10,459 bases of DNA from Candidatus Aminicenantota bacterium (GTDB lineage Bacteria > Acidobacteriota > Aminicenantia > UBA2199): the NCBI GenBank assembly GCA_030639705.1, contig DAOWKX010000125.1, forward strand, positions 1 through 10,459, in the 5' to 3' direction. The notes below the pieces were generated by a model that saw only the letters and a list, made by a program, of their open reading frames with translations, did no database searches and had not been told where the DNA came from. Positions within the stretch are counted from its first letter, which is position 1. Each line of letters opens with the position of its first letter. Positions 1 through 7,434 of the stretch are shown one piece after another. The translations under genes were made by a program, and so were the position numbers.

Positions 1-547
1 AATGAAAGGTTAAATCTCGCTTGCTGTAGAATTCCAATGCCTGAAATGCCACCCGGGGGCCCAAATCAGATCCACCGACTCCAATATTCACAATATGCTT
101 GACAGGCTTGTGGGAATACCCTCTCCATTTTCTTCCCCGAATCAATCGGGTTGTTTGTTTCATTTTTTCAAGGCCCTCAAAAACCGAAGGCATGATATTA
201 TGGCCGTTCACAAAAATGGGAGATCGACTCAGGTTTCGTTGAGCAATATGCAAAACAGCACGGTCTTCGGTCTGATTTATCTTCTGACCAGCAAACATTT
301 TTTCAATTTCACTATTTAAATTCCTTGAATAGGCCAGTTTTATCAACAAATCCATGGTTCGAGTAGTAATTAAATTTTTGGAATAATCCAAATAAATATC
401 ATCATCTTCCAGGGAAAAATGGTTTAACCGATTCTTGTCCTGGACAAACAAATCTTTCAGATGATATTTCCTGATTTCATTGACATGATCCTTAAGAGCT
501 TTCCATTCCGCCAGCTCAACCAATTTTTTTTTCACCATGGCCGTCAT
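1..547 (-). CDS. pgi: Glucose-6-phosphate isomerase, N-terminal part (runs off the window)
   Basis: Cytoplasmic enzyme of glycolysis and gluconeogenesis interconverting glucose 6-phosphate and fructose 6-phosphate. I translated the minus strand from the ATG at 547; it stays open for 182 codons to the window edge. The Pgi signature region is plain: MFAGQKINQTEDRAVLH at about residues 84-100, then NIGVGGSDLGPR at 154-165, the first sugar-phosphate-binding SIS loop, with S160 matching the phosphate-binding serine. The N-terminus aligns without gaps at its start to the long (about 550-residue) E. coli-type Pgi, so roughly two thirds, including the catalytic Glu, His and Lys of the C-terminal half, lie outside. 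The start is 11 bp after the kinase stop, with a rather distant GAGAGA as possible ribosome site; a second ATG three codons in (538) is an alternative. The tight spacing implies co-transcription and perhaps translational coupling with the kinase. Confidence 0.95.
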   Translation of the reverse strand, partial: MTAMVKKKLVELAEWKALKDHVNEIRKYHLKDLFVQDKNRLNHFSLEDDDIYLDYSKNLITTRTMDLLIKLAYSRNLNSEIEKMFAGQKINQTEDRAVLHIAQRNLSRSPIFVNGHNIMPSVFEGLEKMKQTTRLIRGRKWRGYSHKPVKHIVNIGVGGSDLGPRVAFQALEFYSKRDLTFH

Positions 548-558
548 AATCCAATTAA

Positions 559-3500
559 TTATTCTCTCATCAACCTATCCAATTTTTCTGACAATTGATT
601 CAGATTAAAGGGTTTTGGAATAAAATGTTCTATTTTCTCTTTAAATACATTGGATTCCAGGTAATCTCTGGTGTATCCGCTGGAAAAGAGTATTCTGACC
701 TCCGGATTTATTTTTTTTAACTTTTTAGCCACCCGATCTCCTGAATATCCGGGCATCTCAATATCCAGTATCACCAGGGATATCTCATCCTGTTTTTCCT
801 TGAATATATCGACCGCTTCATTGCCTTCAGCAGCAGTAAAACATTTAATTCCCAGGGTTTCCAGCATCTCCCCTCCTATTTCTCTGATCACCTTTTCATC
901 ATCTACTAATAAAACAGCACCTTCAATGGCGGTTTCCAGCTTTTTTTTAATTTCTTCGCTGGATTCAAATACTTCCTCTTTAACGGCTGGAATTAAAATG
1001 GAAAAAGTGGTTCCCCTTTTATATTCCGATTTGACTGTGATCTTACCATGAAAATCTCTAACTATGTCTTTCACCGTGGCCAGTCCAATGCCTGTGCTTT
1101 TCTCCTTATCCTTGGTGCTAAAAAAGGGCTCAAATATCTTATCCAGATTCTCTTTCTTTATTCCCTGACCATTGTCTGAAATGTCAATCTTGGCATAAAC
1201 CCCGTCCAGAATATCCTCTCTGCCTTTAATAAAAACTTCGTCGGTTGTCACAATGATGGTCGGATCAGAGCATTGTTCCAATGCCTCCCTGGCATTAATC
1301 ATCAGATTGATGATGACCTGGGATAACTTTGTTTTATCAGCTAATAATTGAATCTTCTCCCGAGAAAATCTTTTTTCAATCTTGATATTCTTCAAACCGA
1401 CCTTTAAAAAATTCAACAACCCCTCGATTACCTGATTGATATCCAGTACTTCTTTTTTGGATAACCTCTTTTTTGAAAAACCAAGTATTTGCCGGATCAT
1501 CCCGGAGGCCCGTTCACTGTAATCAATGATGTTTGAGGTATATTTTTTAACTTCTGAATCAGACTGGAATTTTTTATCCAGCAATGCTGCATAGCCAATG
1601 ATGCCACTCAGTATGTTATTAAAGTCGTGGATGATTCCACTGGTGAGCAATCCCAGGGATTCCATTTTTTGGGCCTGTAAAAGAGAATCTTCCAATTCCC
1701 TTATTTGAGACATATCTTCAATATTGATAACCACATTTCTCCCCTCACTTTGAACCTGATAAAAATTCAAATTCAGCACTGCAGTGGACTCTCTCTCAAG
1801 ATCCATTTTTTGATCACTCAGAAAAAAAGTTTTTCCTAATATTTTAACTTCATTTATCACATCTTTATAACTCAGGAAAAAAGGATTTATTTCAAACAGA
1901 TTTTGATCAATTGCATTTTTACCTGATATTTCAAACAGGTTTTCTGCGGCTTTATTCCATACTTTAATTTTATCAAACTCATTGACAGAAATTACTGCAA
2001 ACGGGCTGGCATCAATTAACCTTCCGGTAAAGGCCTGAAGGATCCTTATTTTTTCCGATAAATTTCTCCACTCGGAAATATCACGCATGATAATCAATCC
2101 GCCTATGATCCCGGATGCGGTTTGAAGAGGTTCGATGATAAGATCAACATAATTCACCCCCCCCTTGAAGGGATTCATCACGTTAATCTGCTTGATGTAT
2201 TCGGTATTATCAATTATATTTCTCAATGTTTCATCAAATCCCTTTTCCAGAGATTCATCTGACAAAAAAGCGGAAATACTCCTCTCAGCCTGGGCTGAAT
2301 TTTTTATAATTTTTTCAGCCCTCTGATTATAGAACACAATTTCAAGATGGGTATCAAATATCATTATCATATCCGGAATGGCCTTGAAGATTTGACGCGA
2401 AAACGCAATTTGGTTCCGAAGATTTATTTCGGCTTTTTTTCTCTTGGTAATGTCATCAACAACAGCTATATATCCGATTAATTCATCAGCAGTATTGAAT
2501 AATTTGGACATCGAAATATCCACACCAATCTTCCTGCCACTCTTCAGAATCATGAATGTTTCTTTATTCAGAATATTATCTTTACCTACAAATTCATTTG
2601 ACATGTCCTTCAGAAAAGGCTTATCAATATAATTGAAAATATTCAGGCTGGAAATATCCTCTTTGTTTATATCCAATTTATTCAGGGCATACTCATTCAT
2701 ATAAATGGGTTTTAATTTGTTATTTAATACAATGATAAATACCTGAACCGTTTTCATAAGGGTTTCGATATACTCTTTTGACTCTGCTATTTCTTTCACA
2801 TTTAAATTCAGCTGGCCGATCACATTTTCAATTTCTTTAAAGAGATCATTCAGCGGGGAAAAATGGGTTTTTTGGTATTGAAGGGTATCTTTGGCTCCCA
2901 GGGACTTAAATTGAGATAAATTCCTGATTAAAGATTTAATGGGTTTGAAAAGCGAGATCCTGAAGAAAAGGAAAAACATTAGAACAAACAGCAAAAATAT
3001 TAAAAAGACAATGAGCATAAATTGATTTGCTCCGGCATTTATGTGGCCGATGAATTTATTCTGATCAATTATAAAAACATAATACCATCCCAGCACAGGG
3101 ATTTGACGAACCATGCTAAAATACTTTTTATTGTTTAACTCAATTATATCAGTGGTATAGACTTCTTCTTTCAGGCGTTCGATAACGGCCTTGGTTTTAA
3201 AATCCGTTACTTCCTTCTCCCCGGTGAAGCGTTGATTCATTTTAAAATCATTCCTGTCAAAATAGGGCAACAAATCCCGATGATGGATCAATTCAAAATC
3301 TTGATTCAACAGGAATAGCTGATTACTATCCATATATTTCTGACAATCCAGAGTAGTAAGAAATTTATCAACAATAATGTTATGCCCGACAATTCCCCGG
3401 AAATCGAAATTTATATAAATCGGAACCAGCAATCCAAGCATCCATTTTTTCCAAATAGAATCATAGTACAACCCGGTTATGATTATTGATTCAGCTGGAT

Positions 3501-4053
3501 TCTCTATGGCAATACCTGATTGATAGGCGACCTGTTTTATTAAATCATACCCATCTTCAATACCGGAAATCCATGTCCCCGGGGAAACCGCAATCCAGTT
3601 ATCTTTTGAAATAAAAAAAGATTTTAACTGTAAATTATTCATTTCCAGAAAATGATCTTTCAATGCCGGAAAGCCCTGTAGGATTCTGGAAATTTCGTTT
3701 TTGGTAATATTTTTATCAGGAGCGTAAACCCCCATGGAGAATTGTTTGTCTTTATCCTCGACAAAATATCTCAGGCTATTTCCGCTGATATCATACGAAA
3801 ACCGCCTGTCGGGAGTGCTATTTTGTAGTAAATCCCGGATAATTTTTGCAGATTTTTTAACCTGATTGATCCTCTGCTGCCACAGATTGCTTTCACTGTT
3901 AAAGGGTCTGGTGAATAATAAACTGGCTCTTTCATCTACTTCCGAAGCATACCAGCGATTAAAAGTAAACTGCTTGACACCCCAGAGCAGGAGTAGAAAA
4001 AATAAAGAATAGATTAAAAATAAAATAGATAATTTAGAATAGCTCTTTTTCAT
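559..4053 (-). CDS. Hybrid sensor histidine kinase: dCache-like sensor, three PAS, HisKA, HATPase, receiver
   Basis: Membrane sensor kinase of 1164 residues. Order seen: membrane segment about 8-27; extracytoplasmic region 28-343 resembling a double Cache sensor (typical GLYYDS...GLLVPIY and QLFLLNQDFELIHH stretches, ending in LGWYYVFIID); second membrane segment about 344-366; linker that may be a degenerate HAMP; three PAS-like regions near 427-540, 551-665 and 667-788, two of them ending in typical DDIT/RDIS exits; DHp helix with phospho-accepting H809 in IIHDFNN; ATPase domain with N-box N916/N920, G1 DNGQGI at 960-965, F-box FEPFF at 974-978 and G2 GIGLA at 988-992; C-terminal receiver with acidic pair D1051/D1052, phospho-acceptor D1097, S1124/S1125 and K1147. 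All catalytic residues are present. There is no DNA-binding or other output domain, so a separate partner is expected. The start has AGAAGGG just upstream. Ligand unknown; small organic molecules are usual for dCache sensors. Confidence 0.95.
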   Translation of the reverse strand: MKKSYSKLSILFLIYSLFFLLLLWGVKQFTFNRWYASEVDERASLLFTRPFNSESNLWQQRINQVKKSAKIIRDLLQNSTPDRRFSYDISGNSLRYFVEDKDKQFSMGVYAPDKNITKNEISRILQGFPALKDHFLEMNNLQLKSFFISKDNWIAVSPGTWISGIEDGYDLIKQVAYQSGIAIENPAESIIITGLYYDSIWKKWMLGLLVPIYINFDFRGIVGHNIIVDKFLTTLDCQKYMDSNQLFLLNQDFELIHHRDLLPYFDRNDFKMNQRFTGEKEVTDFKTKAVIERLKEEVYTTDIIELNNKKYFSMVRQIPVLGWYYVFIIDQNKFIGHINAGANQFMLIVFLIFLLFVLMFFLFFRISLFKPIKSLIRNLSQFKSLGAKDTLQYQKTHFSPLNDLFKEIENVIGQLNLNVKEIAESKEYIETLMKTVQVFIIVLNNKLKPIYMNEYALNKLDINKEDISSLNIFNYIDKPFLKDMSNEFVGKDNILNKETFMILKSGRKIGVDISMSKLFNTADELIGYIAVVDDITKRKKAEINLRNQIAFSRQIFKAIPDMIMIFDTHLEIVFYNQRAEKIIKNSAQAERSISAFLSDESLEKGFDETLRNIIDNTEYIKQINVMNPFKGGVNYVDLIIEPLQTASGIIGGLIIMRDISEWRNLSEKIRILQAFTGRLIDASPFAVISVNEFDKIKVWNKAAENLFEISGKNAIDQNLFEINPFFLSYKDVINEVKILGKTFFLSDQKMDLERESTAVLNLNFYQVQSEGRNVVINIEDMSQIRELEDSLLQAQKMESLGLLTSGIIHDFNNILSGIIGYAALLDKKFQSDSEVKKYTSNIIDYSERASGMIRQILGFSKKRLSKKEVLDINQVIEGLLNFLKVGLKNIKIEKRFSREKIQLLADKTKLSQVIINLMINAREALEQCSDPTIIVTTDEVFIKGREDILDGVYAKIDISDNGQGIKKENLDKIFEPFFSTKDKEKSTGIGLATVKDIVRDFHGKITVKSEYKRGTTFSILIPAVKEEVFESSEEIKKKLETAIEGAVLLVDDEKVIREIGGEMLETLGIKCFTAAEGNEAVDIFKEKQDEISLVILDIEMPGYSGDRVAKKLKKINPEVRILFSSGYTRDYLESNVFKEKIEHFIPKPFNLNQLSEKLDRLMRE

Positions 4054-4073
4054 CCACCCTTCTGGAAAGTTAA

Positions 4074-4177
4074 CTATTTTTCTTCTGCTTTAATCATCCC
4101 CTTTATGGGGAAAATTCCCAATAGAACATCCCCTGATTCCCTGGTTTTGGCAAACATCCTGACTTTGATTTTTTTTT
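4074..4177 (-). other. Out-of-frame C-terminal tail of the two-domain protein, after an A9 tract
   Basis: Nine consecutive A on the coding strand (T at 4169-4177) sit where the second domain stops resembling the first. The current frame yields a polar tail ending in GNFPHKGDD. Reading the same DNA with one A fewer gives KKIKVRMFAKT, then DVLLGIFPIK, ending at TAG 4074-4076. The first copy has RKIKVKVFAGT and TLLGVFPVK at the equivalent place, with identical spacing from the preceding NK pair. The tail is therefore genuine coding sequence displaced by one base: a sequencing indel, a real frameshift mutation, or a slippage site. Confidence 0.85.
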
Positions 4178-5121
4178 ACCCTGGATTTATTCTTTTCCAG
4201 TGCTTCCATCGATGAGACCGAATATCCGTATTCCGCTTGAACAATGATTTCTTCGCTAGTCTTTTCAGGACTCAAAGGATTTTCTAGACCGATCTTTATA
4301 CCCTGGCTAAAAGGTTTCCCGGAACTCTCTTTCAGAAAATAACCCTTAAACGAAATATAACGTAAGGGAGAATCTCCCAAATTTTTTACTTTAAACTTAA
4401 TCAAGGGAACAACCACAATTTCTTTAGTAGAAATATGCTTATATATCCAATGGGAATCTTGCCACACAATCTGGATCGATTTCCTTAACTCCTCGGTTAC
4501 AAATCTTTTTTCACTGTCACTGGATTGTCTCTCAATAAAATCAACACTTTCAATTCCCTCAATTTTTTGTTTGACCGGGAAAACACCCAACAGGGTCGGG
4601 GTCGAGCTGGTCCCGGCAAAAACCTTCACCTTGATTTTTCTCCACCCGGCTTTATTTCTGAAAAATGATTCCTTTGATGTAGCCTTATACCCATTAAACG
4701 CCTTTATTAATATGTCTTCACTGGTTTCACCGGGTTTAAGTGCCTCTTTAAATACCTGTGTAAATCCATCGGTAAACTCCCTGTCATTCTCTTCATACAA
4801 AAAAATTCCGATAAATTTAACATATTTCAGGTGCTTGGATCCAATATTTTTGATCTTGATGGTAATGGATGGAACAATTGTCACTCCATAGGGCGTCACT
4901 TCTTTATTCACCCATTGGGTATCATACTCTACCATTTCGATTGAATTCCGTAATTCTTCGGTACTCAGACTTCTGACACTGGATAAATAAAATTGAAGGG
5001 CCAGAAAAATCCCAACCAGAATCACGACCAGAATTGTCCAGAATTTGGGCTGCTTGATTATCTCAGAAAACTTTTTCTTTTCCTTTAAATAACTACTGAA
5101 AACATCATTCTGATCATCCAT
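4090..5121 (-). CDS. Membrane-anchored protein with two tandem copies of an unnamed beta-rich domain; frame broken near the C-terminus
   Basis: I do not recognise a named family. The 343-residue reading has a charged cytoplasmic N-terminus, one membrane segment at about 28-47 and then two homologous domains outside the membrane: 52-188 and 207 onward. Shared marks are TEELR(N/K)SI, a following Trp, IVP/VVP then (I)KIKN(I/L)G, L(K/R)Y and E(K/E)TSE-like turn, and a GY motif before the last strands. The alternating hydrophobic pattern suggests an immunoglobulin-like or FxLyD-like beta sandwich, which is inference. The second copy loses its similarity at an A9 run (4169-4177); with one A fewer the frame continues to a TAG at 4074 and restores the missing end. 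Start chosen at 5121, with AGAGG eight bases upstream. It precedes the hybrid kinase by a very short gap, so it may be an accessory or cell-surface partner of that sensor. Confidence 0.8.
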   Translation of the reverse strand: MDDQNDVFSSYLKEKKKFSEIIKQPKFWTILVVILVGIFLALQFYLSSVRSLSTEELRNSIEMVEYDTQWVNKEVTPYGVTIVPSITIKIKNIGSKHLKYVKFIGIFLYEENDREFTDGFTQVFKEALKPGETSEDILIKAFNGYKATSKESFFRNKAGWRKIKVKVFAGTSSTPTLLGVFPVKQKIEGIESVDFIERQSSDSEKRFVTEELRKSIQIVWQDSHWIYKHISTKEIVVVPLIKFKVKNLGDSPLRYISFKGYFLKESSGKPFSQGIKIGLENPLSPEKTSEEIIVQAEYGYSVSSMEALEKNKSRVKKNQSQDVCQNQGIRGCSIGNFPHKGDD

Positions 5122-5123
5122 TG

Positions 5124-5146
5124 TTCTATCCTCTCTTCTATCCTCT
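5124..5146 (-). repeat. Tandem 12-bp-period direct repeat holding two Shine-Dalgarno-like sites
   Basis: AGAGGATAGAA occurs twice on the minus strand, 12 bp apart, immediately before the ATG at 5121. The proximal copy puts AGAGG eight bases from the start and is the probable ribosome site; the distal copy duplicates it. This is a short local duplication of the leader. Confidence 0.6.
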
Positions 5147-5201
5147 TTTTCTCAGCTTTTAATAAGCAATAAAAATATGAATTTGTTTAACTGAGATACT
5201 T

Positions 5202-5236
5202 ATTATATTTATACACTTTTTTCAACAATAATTCAA
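5202..5236 (-). promoter_or_regulatory. Candidate promoter for the membrane protein-kinase-pgi operon
   Basis: On the minus strand TTGAAT (5231-5236) is followed after 17 bp by TATAAA (5208-5213), directly abutting TATAAT (5202-5207). The site lies downstream of the gdhA terminator and about 80 bp before the first start codon, the expected place for an operon promoter. The stretch is very AT-rich, so chance matches are likely and the exact hexamers are uncertain. Confidence 0.4.
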
Positions 5237-5267
5237 CTATACAAATATATTGATCAACTAGATTAAT

Positions 5268-5297
5268 AAAAAAAAGGGGGAGTATTCAACTCCCCTT
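5268..5297 (-). terminator. Intrinsic terminator of the glutamate dehydrogenase gene
   Basis: On the minus strand, 20 bp after the gdhA stop, GGGGAGT pairs perfectly with ACTCCCC around a five-base loop, followed by C and a run of eight T. A 7-bp GC-rich stem with a U tract is a textbook Rho-independent terminator. It separates gdhA from the next minus-strand operon. Confidence 0.9.
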
Positions 5298-5317
5298 ATT
5301 TTATGTGAATCGTCTAT

Positions 5318-6676
5318 TTAGACAATACCATAAGCTAACATTGACTTAGCGACCTTAAGGAAACCAGCAATGTTGGCCCCCATGGGGTAATTCCCCGGAT
5401 GACCATATGACTCTGATGTCTCATAAGCCGCCTTATGGATGCTCTGCATAATCCCTTTAAGTCGATTATCAACCTCTTCACTGCTCCAGCTTAACCGCAT
5501 ACTATTCTGGCTCATCTCCAGACCTGATACGGAAACACCTCCTGCATTGGCCGCTTTTCCCAGCCCGTACATAATATTATTGTCCATAAACACTTTAACA
5601 CCTTCTGGAGTGGTGGGCATATTGGCACCTTCAGAAACTGCTTTTATCCCATTGTTGACCAGATTCTGGGCATCTTTTTCATTAATCTCGTTTTGAGTTG
5701 CACTGGGAAACGCCAAATCAGCTTTATGATTCCACAGTGGATTGTAATCCCTGCTGGAATCAATCGGTGTGTAAACTGCATTTTTATACTCGGTGACATA
5801 TTCTTTAATACGCCCGCGTCGGATATTCTTAAGGTCCATCACAAATGCCAATTTATCACGATCAATGCCTTCCTCATCATAAATATATCCTGAAGAATCC
5901 GAAACAGTGACGGGTTTGGCACCCAGATTCAGCAACTTTTCAACAGTGTATTGAGCCACATTTCCCGAACCAGAAACCAGGGCAGTTTTACCTTCCATAC
6001 TCTCTCCTTTTACCTGAAGCATTTCCGCTGCAAAATAAACAGAACCATAGCCTGTTGCCTGGGGTCGGATCAAACTTCCACCCCATTCAATTCCTTTGCC
6101 GGTTAAAACACCGGTGTGTTCATTCCGGAGTTTCTTGTAATCCCCATACAAAAAGCCAATTTCTCTTCCACCCACACCAATGCCTCCTGCGGGAACATCC
6201 ACATCTGGGCCTACATACCTGAACAGCTCTCTCATGAAAGCTTGACAGAATCTCATGACTTCATTATCTGATTTTCCTTTGGGATCAAAATCAGAACCGC
6301 CTTTACCGCCTCCCATGGGCAGAGTGGTTAAGGAATTTTTAAATATCTGTTCAAAACCAAGAAATTTAATAATACCCAGATTAACAGAAGGATGAAACCT
6401 TAATCCTCCTTTATACGGTCCGATGGCATTATTGAATTGAACTCTAAACCCCTTGTTTACATGAACATTTCCTTTATCATCCATCCATGGAACCCGGAAA
6501 AGGATTGTCCGGTCAGGTTCTACAATACGATCATAGATTCCAGCTTTAACAAACTCGGGATGCTTTTCGATAGTGGGTTCAAGAGATTCCATTACCTCTT
6601 CAACCGCCTGGTGAAATTCAGGCTCTGCTGGATTTTTTTCTTTTACTCTGGCAATAACATCATTTACAAAAGACAC
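5318..6676 (-). CDS. gdhA: NADP-type glutamate dehydrogenase with Gly in place of the catalytic Asp
   Basis: Family reaction: reversible reductive amination of 2-oxoglutarate with ammonia to glutamate, in the cytoplasm as a hexamer. The 452-residue length is normal and the protein aligns nearly gap-free through its N-terminal half with the Clostridium symbiosum enzyme. K89 (GPYKGGLRFHP), K113 and K125 (MGGGKGG) fall exactly at the known active-site numbers. Residue 165, normally the aspartate of PAGD(I/L)GVG, is G165 here (VPAGGIGVGG; codon GGC). The Rossmann loop GSGNVAQ (236-242) and the following SDSSG (259-263) resemble the E. coli enzyme and favour NADP(H) over NAD. The conserved NANAGG-like segment appears as AANAGGVSVSG, then LEMSQNS. 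The start is GTG, supported by a perfect Shine-Dalgarno. Monocistronic, with its own terminator, and divergent from the gmhA operon. If G165 is real, catalysis should be badly impaired. Confidence 0.95.
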   Translation of the reverse strand: MSFVNDVIARVKEKNPAEPEFHQAVEEVMESLEPTIEKHPEFVKAGIYDRIVEPDRTILFRVPWMDDKGNVHVNKGFRVQFNNAIGPYKGGLRFHPSVNLGIIKFLGFEQIFKNSLTTLPMGGGKGGSDFDPKGKSDNEVMRFCQAFMRELFRYVGPDVDVPAGGIGVGGREIGFLYGDYKKLRNEHTGVLTGKGIEWGGSLIRPQATGYGSVYFAAEMLQVKGESMEGKTALVSGSGNVAQYTVEKLLNLGAKPVTVSDSSGYIYDEEGIDRDKLAFVMDLKNIRRGRIKEYVTEYKNAVYTPIDSSRDYNPLWNHKADLAFPSATQNEINEKDAQNLVNNGIKAVSEGANMPTTPEGVKVFMDNNIMYGLGKAANAGGVSVSGLEMSQNSMRLSWSSEEVDNRLKGIMQSIHKAAYETSESYGHPGNYPMGANIAGFLKVAKSMLAYGIV

Positions 6677-6683
6677 AAAAATA

Positions 6684-6690
6684 CCTCCTT
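6684..6690 (-). promoter_or_regulatory. Shine-Dalgarno AAGGAGG fixing the GTG start of gdhA
   Basis: A perfect AAGGAGG on the minus strand ends seven bases before the GTG at 6676. There is no in-frame ATG close by in a better position, and the encoded N-terminus (SFVNDVIARV) matches the usual start of the family, so GTG is the initiation codon. Confidence 0.9.
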
Positions 6691-6719
6691 ATTTTAACAC
6701 CAAGAATATTTATGCATTG

Positions 6720-6749
6720 ATTATTATCAAAAAGAGCCCGTAATGTCAA
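6720..6749 (-). promoter_or_regulatory. Candidate sigma70-type promoter of gdhA
   Basis: On the minus strand a consensus TTGACA (6744-6749) is followed after 18 bp by AATAAT (6720-6725), five of six matches. GATAAT three bases nearer would give a 15-bp spacer and is the alternative. The site lies about 45 bp before the GTG start. Confidence 0.6.
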
Positions 6750-6757
6750 CTATTTTC

Positions 6758-6788
6758 TTGACAAAAGTGGAAAAAAATTGTTTATATA
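6758..6788 (+). promoter_or_regulatory. Candidate promoter of the gmhA-PBP-TPR operon
   Basis: Consensus TTGACA at 6758-6763 is followed by TTTATA (6781-6786, 17-bp spacer) or TATATA (6783-6788, 19-bp spacer); neither -10 is ideal. It would leave an untranslated leader of roughly 60 bases. The -35 box mirrors that of the divergent gdhA promoter across 8 bp. Confidence 0.5.
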
Positions 6789-6844
6789 AAGATTAATAAA
6801 CAAAAAAAAATGCCTGTCACCTGCAAAGACATATTGAAAATGAA

Positions 6845-6850
6845 AAGGAG
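6845..6850 (+). promoter_or_regulatory. Ribosome binding site of gmhA
   Basis: AAGGAG ends five bases before the ATG at 6856, supporting that start codon. Confidence 0.8.
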
Positions 6851-6855
6851 ATTTA

Positions 6856-7434
6856 ATGATAAATAAATTTTACCGCAACATCAGTTTGAGAAATTCATTG
6901 TTGGAATCATTAAAATCTCAGGAAAATATTTTTGAAGCTATCGAATTGATGACGAATTCCATAAAAAAGGGAAATAAAATCCTAATTTTCGGAAATGGTG
7001 GCTCAGCAACCCAATCCGCTCATTTCGCAGCTGAAATGGTTAATAAATTCTATCTGAAAAGAAAAGGACTGCCTGCCATTGCCTTAACCACAAACTGCGG
7101 AAATATCACCTCTATTGCCAATGACTATGATTTCAAATACATATTTTCCAAACAAATAGAGGCTATCGGTGAAACCGATGATGTGGCTATGGGTATCACC
7201 ACCAGCGGGCAATCGAAAAATATTCTCGAAGCCTTAAAAACATCAAAGACAAACCATTTAAAAACCATTTGTCTCTGTGGAAAAAATGTAGAACCTCTGG
7301 AAAAAGTGAATACCGATATTATCATCCCTATCAATTCCGATGATACTCCTGCAGTTCAGGAAATGCATCTGTTTATTTTGCATACCATGGCTGAGATTTT
7401 AGAAACAAGATTTTTTGGAGACAAAAATAAATAA
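6856..7434 (+). CDS. gmhA: D-sedoheptulose-7-phosphate isomerase (phosphoheptose isomerase)
   Basis: Single SIS-domain protein of 192 residues, the usual GmhA length. The family converts sedoheptulose 7-phosphate to glycero-manno-heptose 7-phosphate, the first step to ADP- or GDP-heptose for lipopolysaccharide core, S-layer or capsule sugars. Seen: the phosphate loop FGNGGSATQSAH at 45-56, ALTTNCGN at 76-83, the second phosphate loop ITTSGQSKNIL at 114-124, and SDDTPAVQE at 161-169. The zinc and catalytic residues of E. coli GmhA (H61, E65, Q172, H180) have clear counterparts in H56, E60, Q168 and H176 with the same spacing, which argues for the enzyme and against the DiaA-like non-catalytic paralogue. 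First gene of a plus-strand operon; its TAA shares the final A with the next ATG. No other heptose gene is visible in the window. Confidence 0.92.
   Translation: MINKFYRNISLRNSLLESLKSQENIFEAIELMTNSIKKGNKILIFGNGGSATQSAHFAAEMVNKFYLKRKGLPAIALTTNCGNITSIANDYDFKYIFSKQIEAIGETDDVAMGITTSGQSKNILEALKTSKTNHLKTICLCGKNVEPLEKVNTDIIIPINSDDTPAVQEMHLFILHTMAEILETRFFGDKNK

Noticed and set aside
95..319. Plus-strand open frame of 74 codons
   Set aside because: It lies entirely opposite the clearly recognisable Pgi coding sequence, has no ribosome site and no protein-like family signature.
671..1051. Plus-strand open frame of 126 codons
   Set aside because: Antisense to the receiver and ATPase domains of the histidine kinase; the Ser/Ile-rich composition is typical of a shadow frame.
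4571..4891. Plus-strand open frame of 106 codons
   Set aside because: Antisense to the first repeat and the linker of the two-domain protein, whose duplicated pattern proves the minus-strand reading.
6811..6826. TGCCTGTCACCTGCA stretch in the gmhA leader as a hairpin or dispersed repeat
   Set aside because: Only the outermost bases pair, there is no second copy in the window, and it precedes no T tract; no structure could be supported.
6856..7434. DiaA-like replication initiator regulator instead of GmhA
   Set aside because: The metal-binding and catalytic residues H56, E60, Q168 and H176 are all retained with GmhA spacing.
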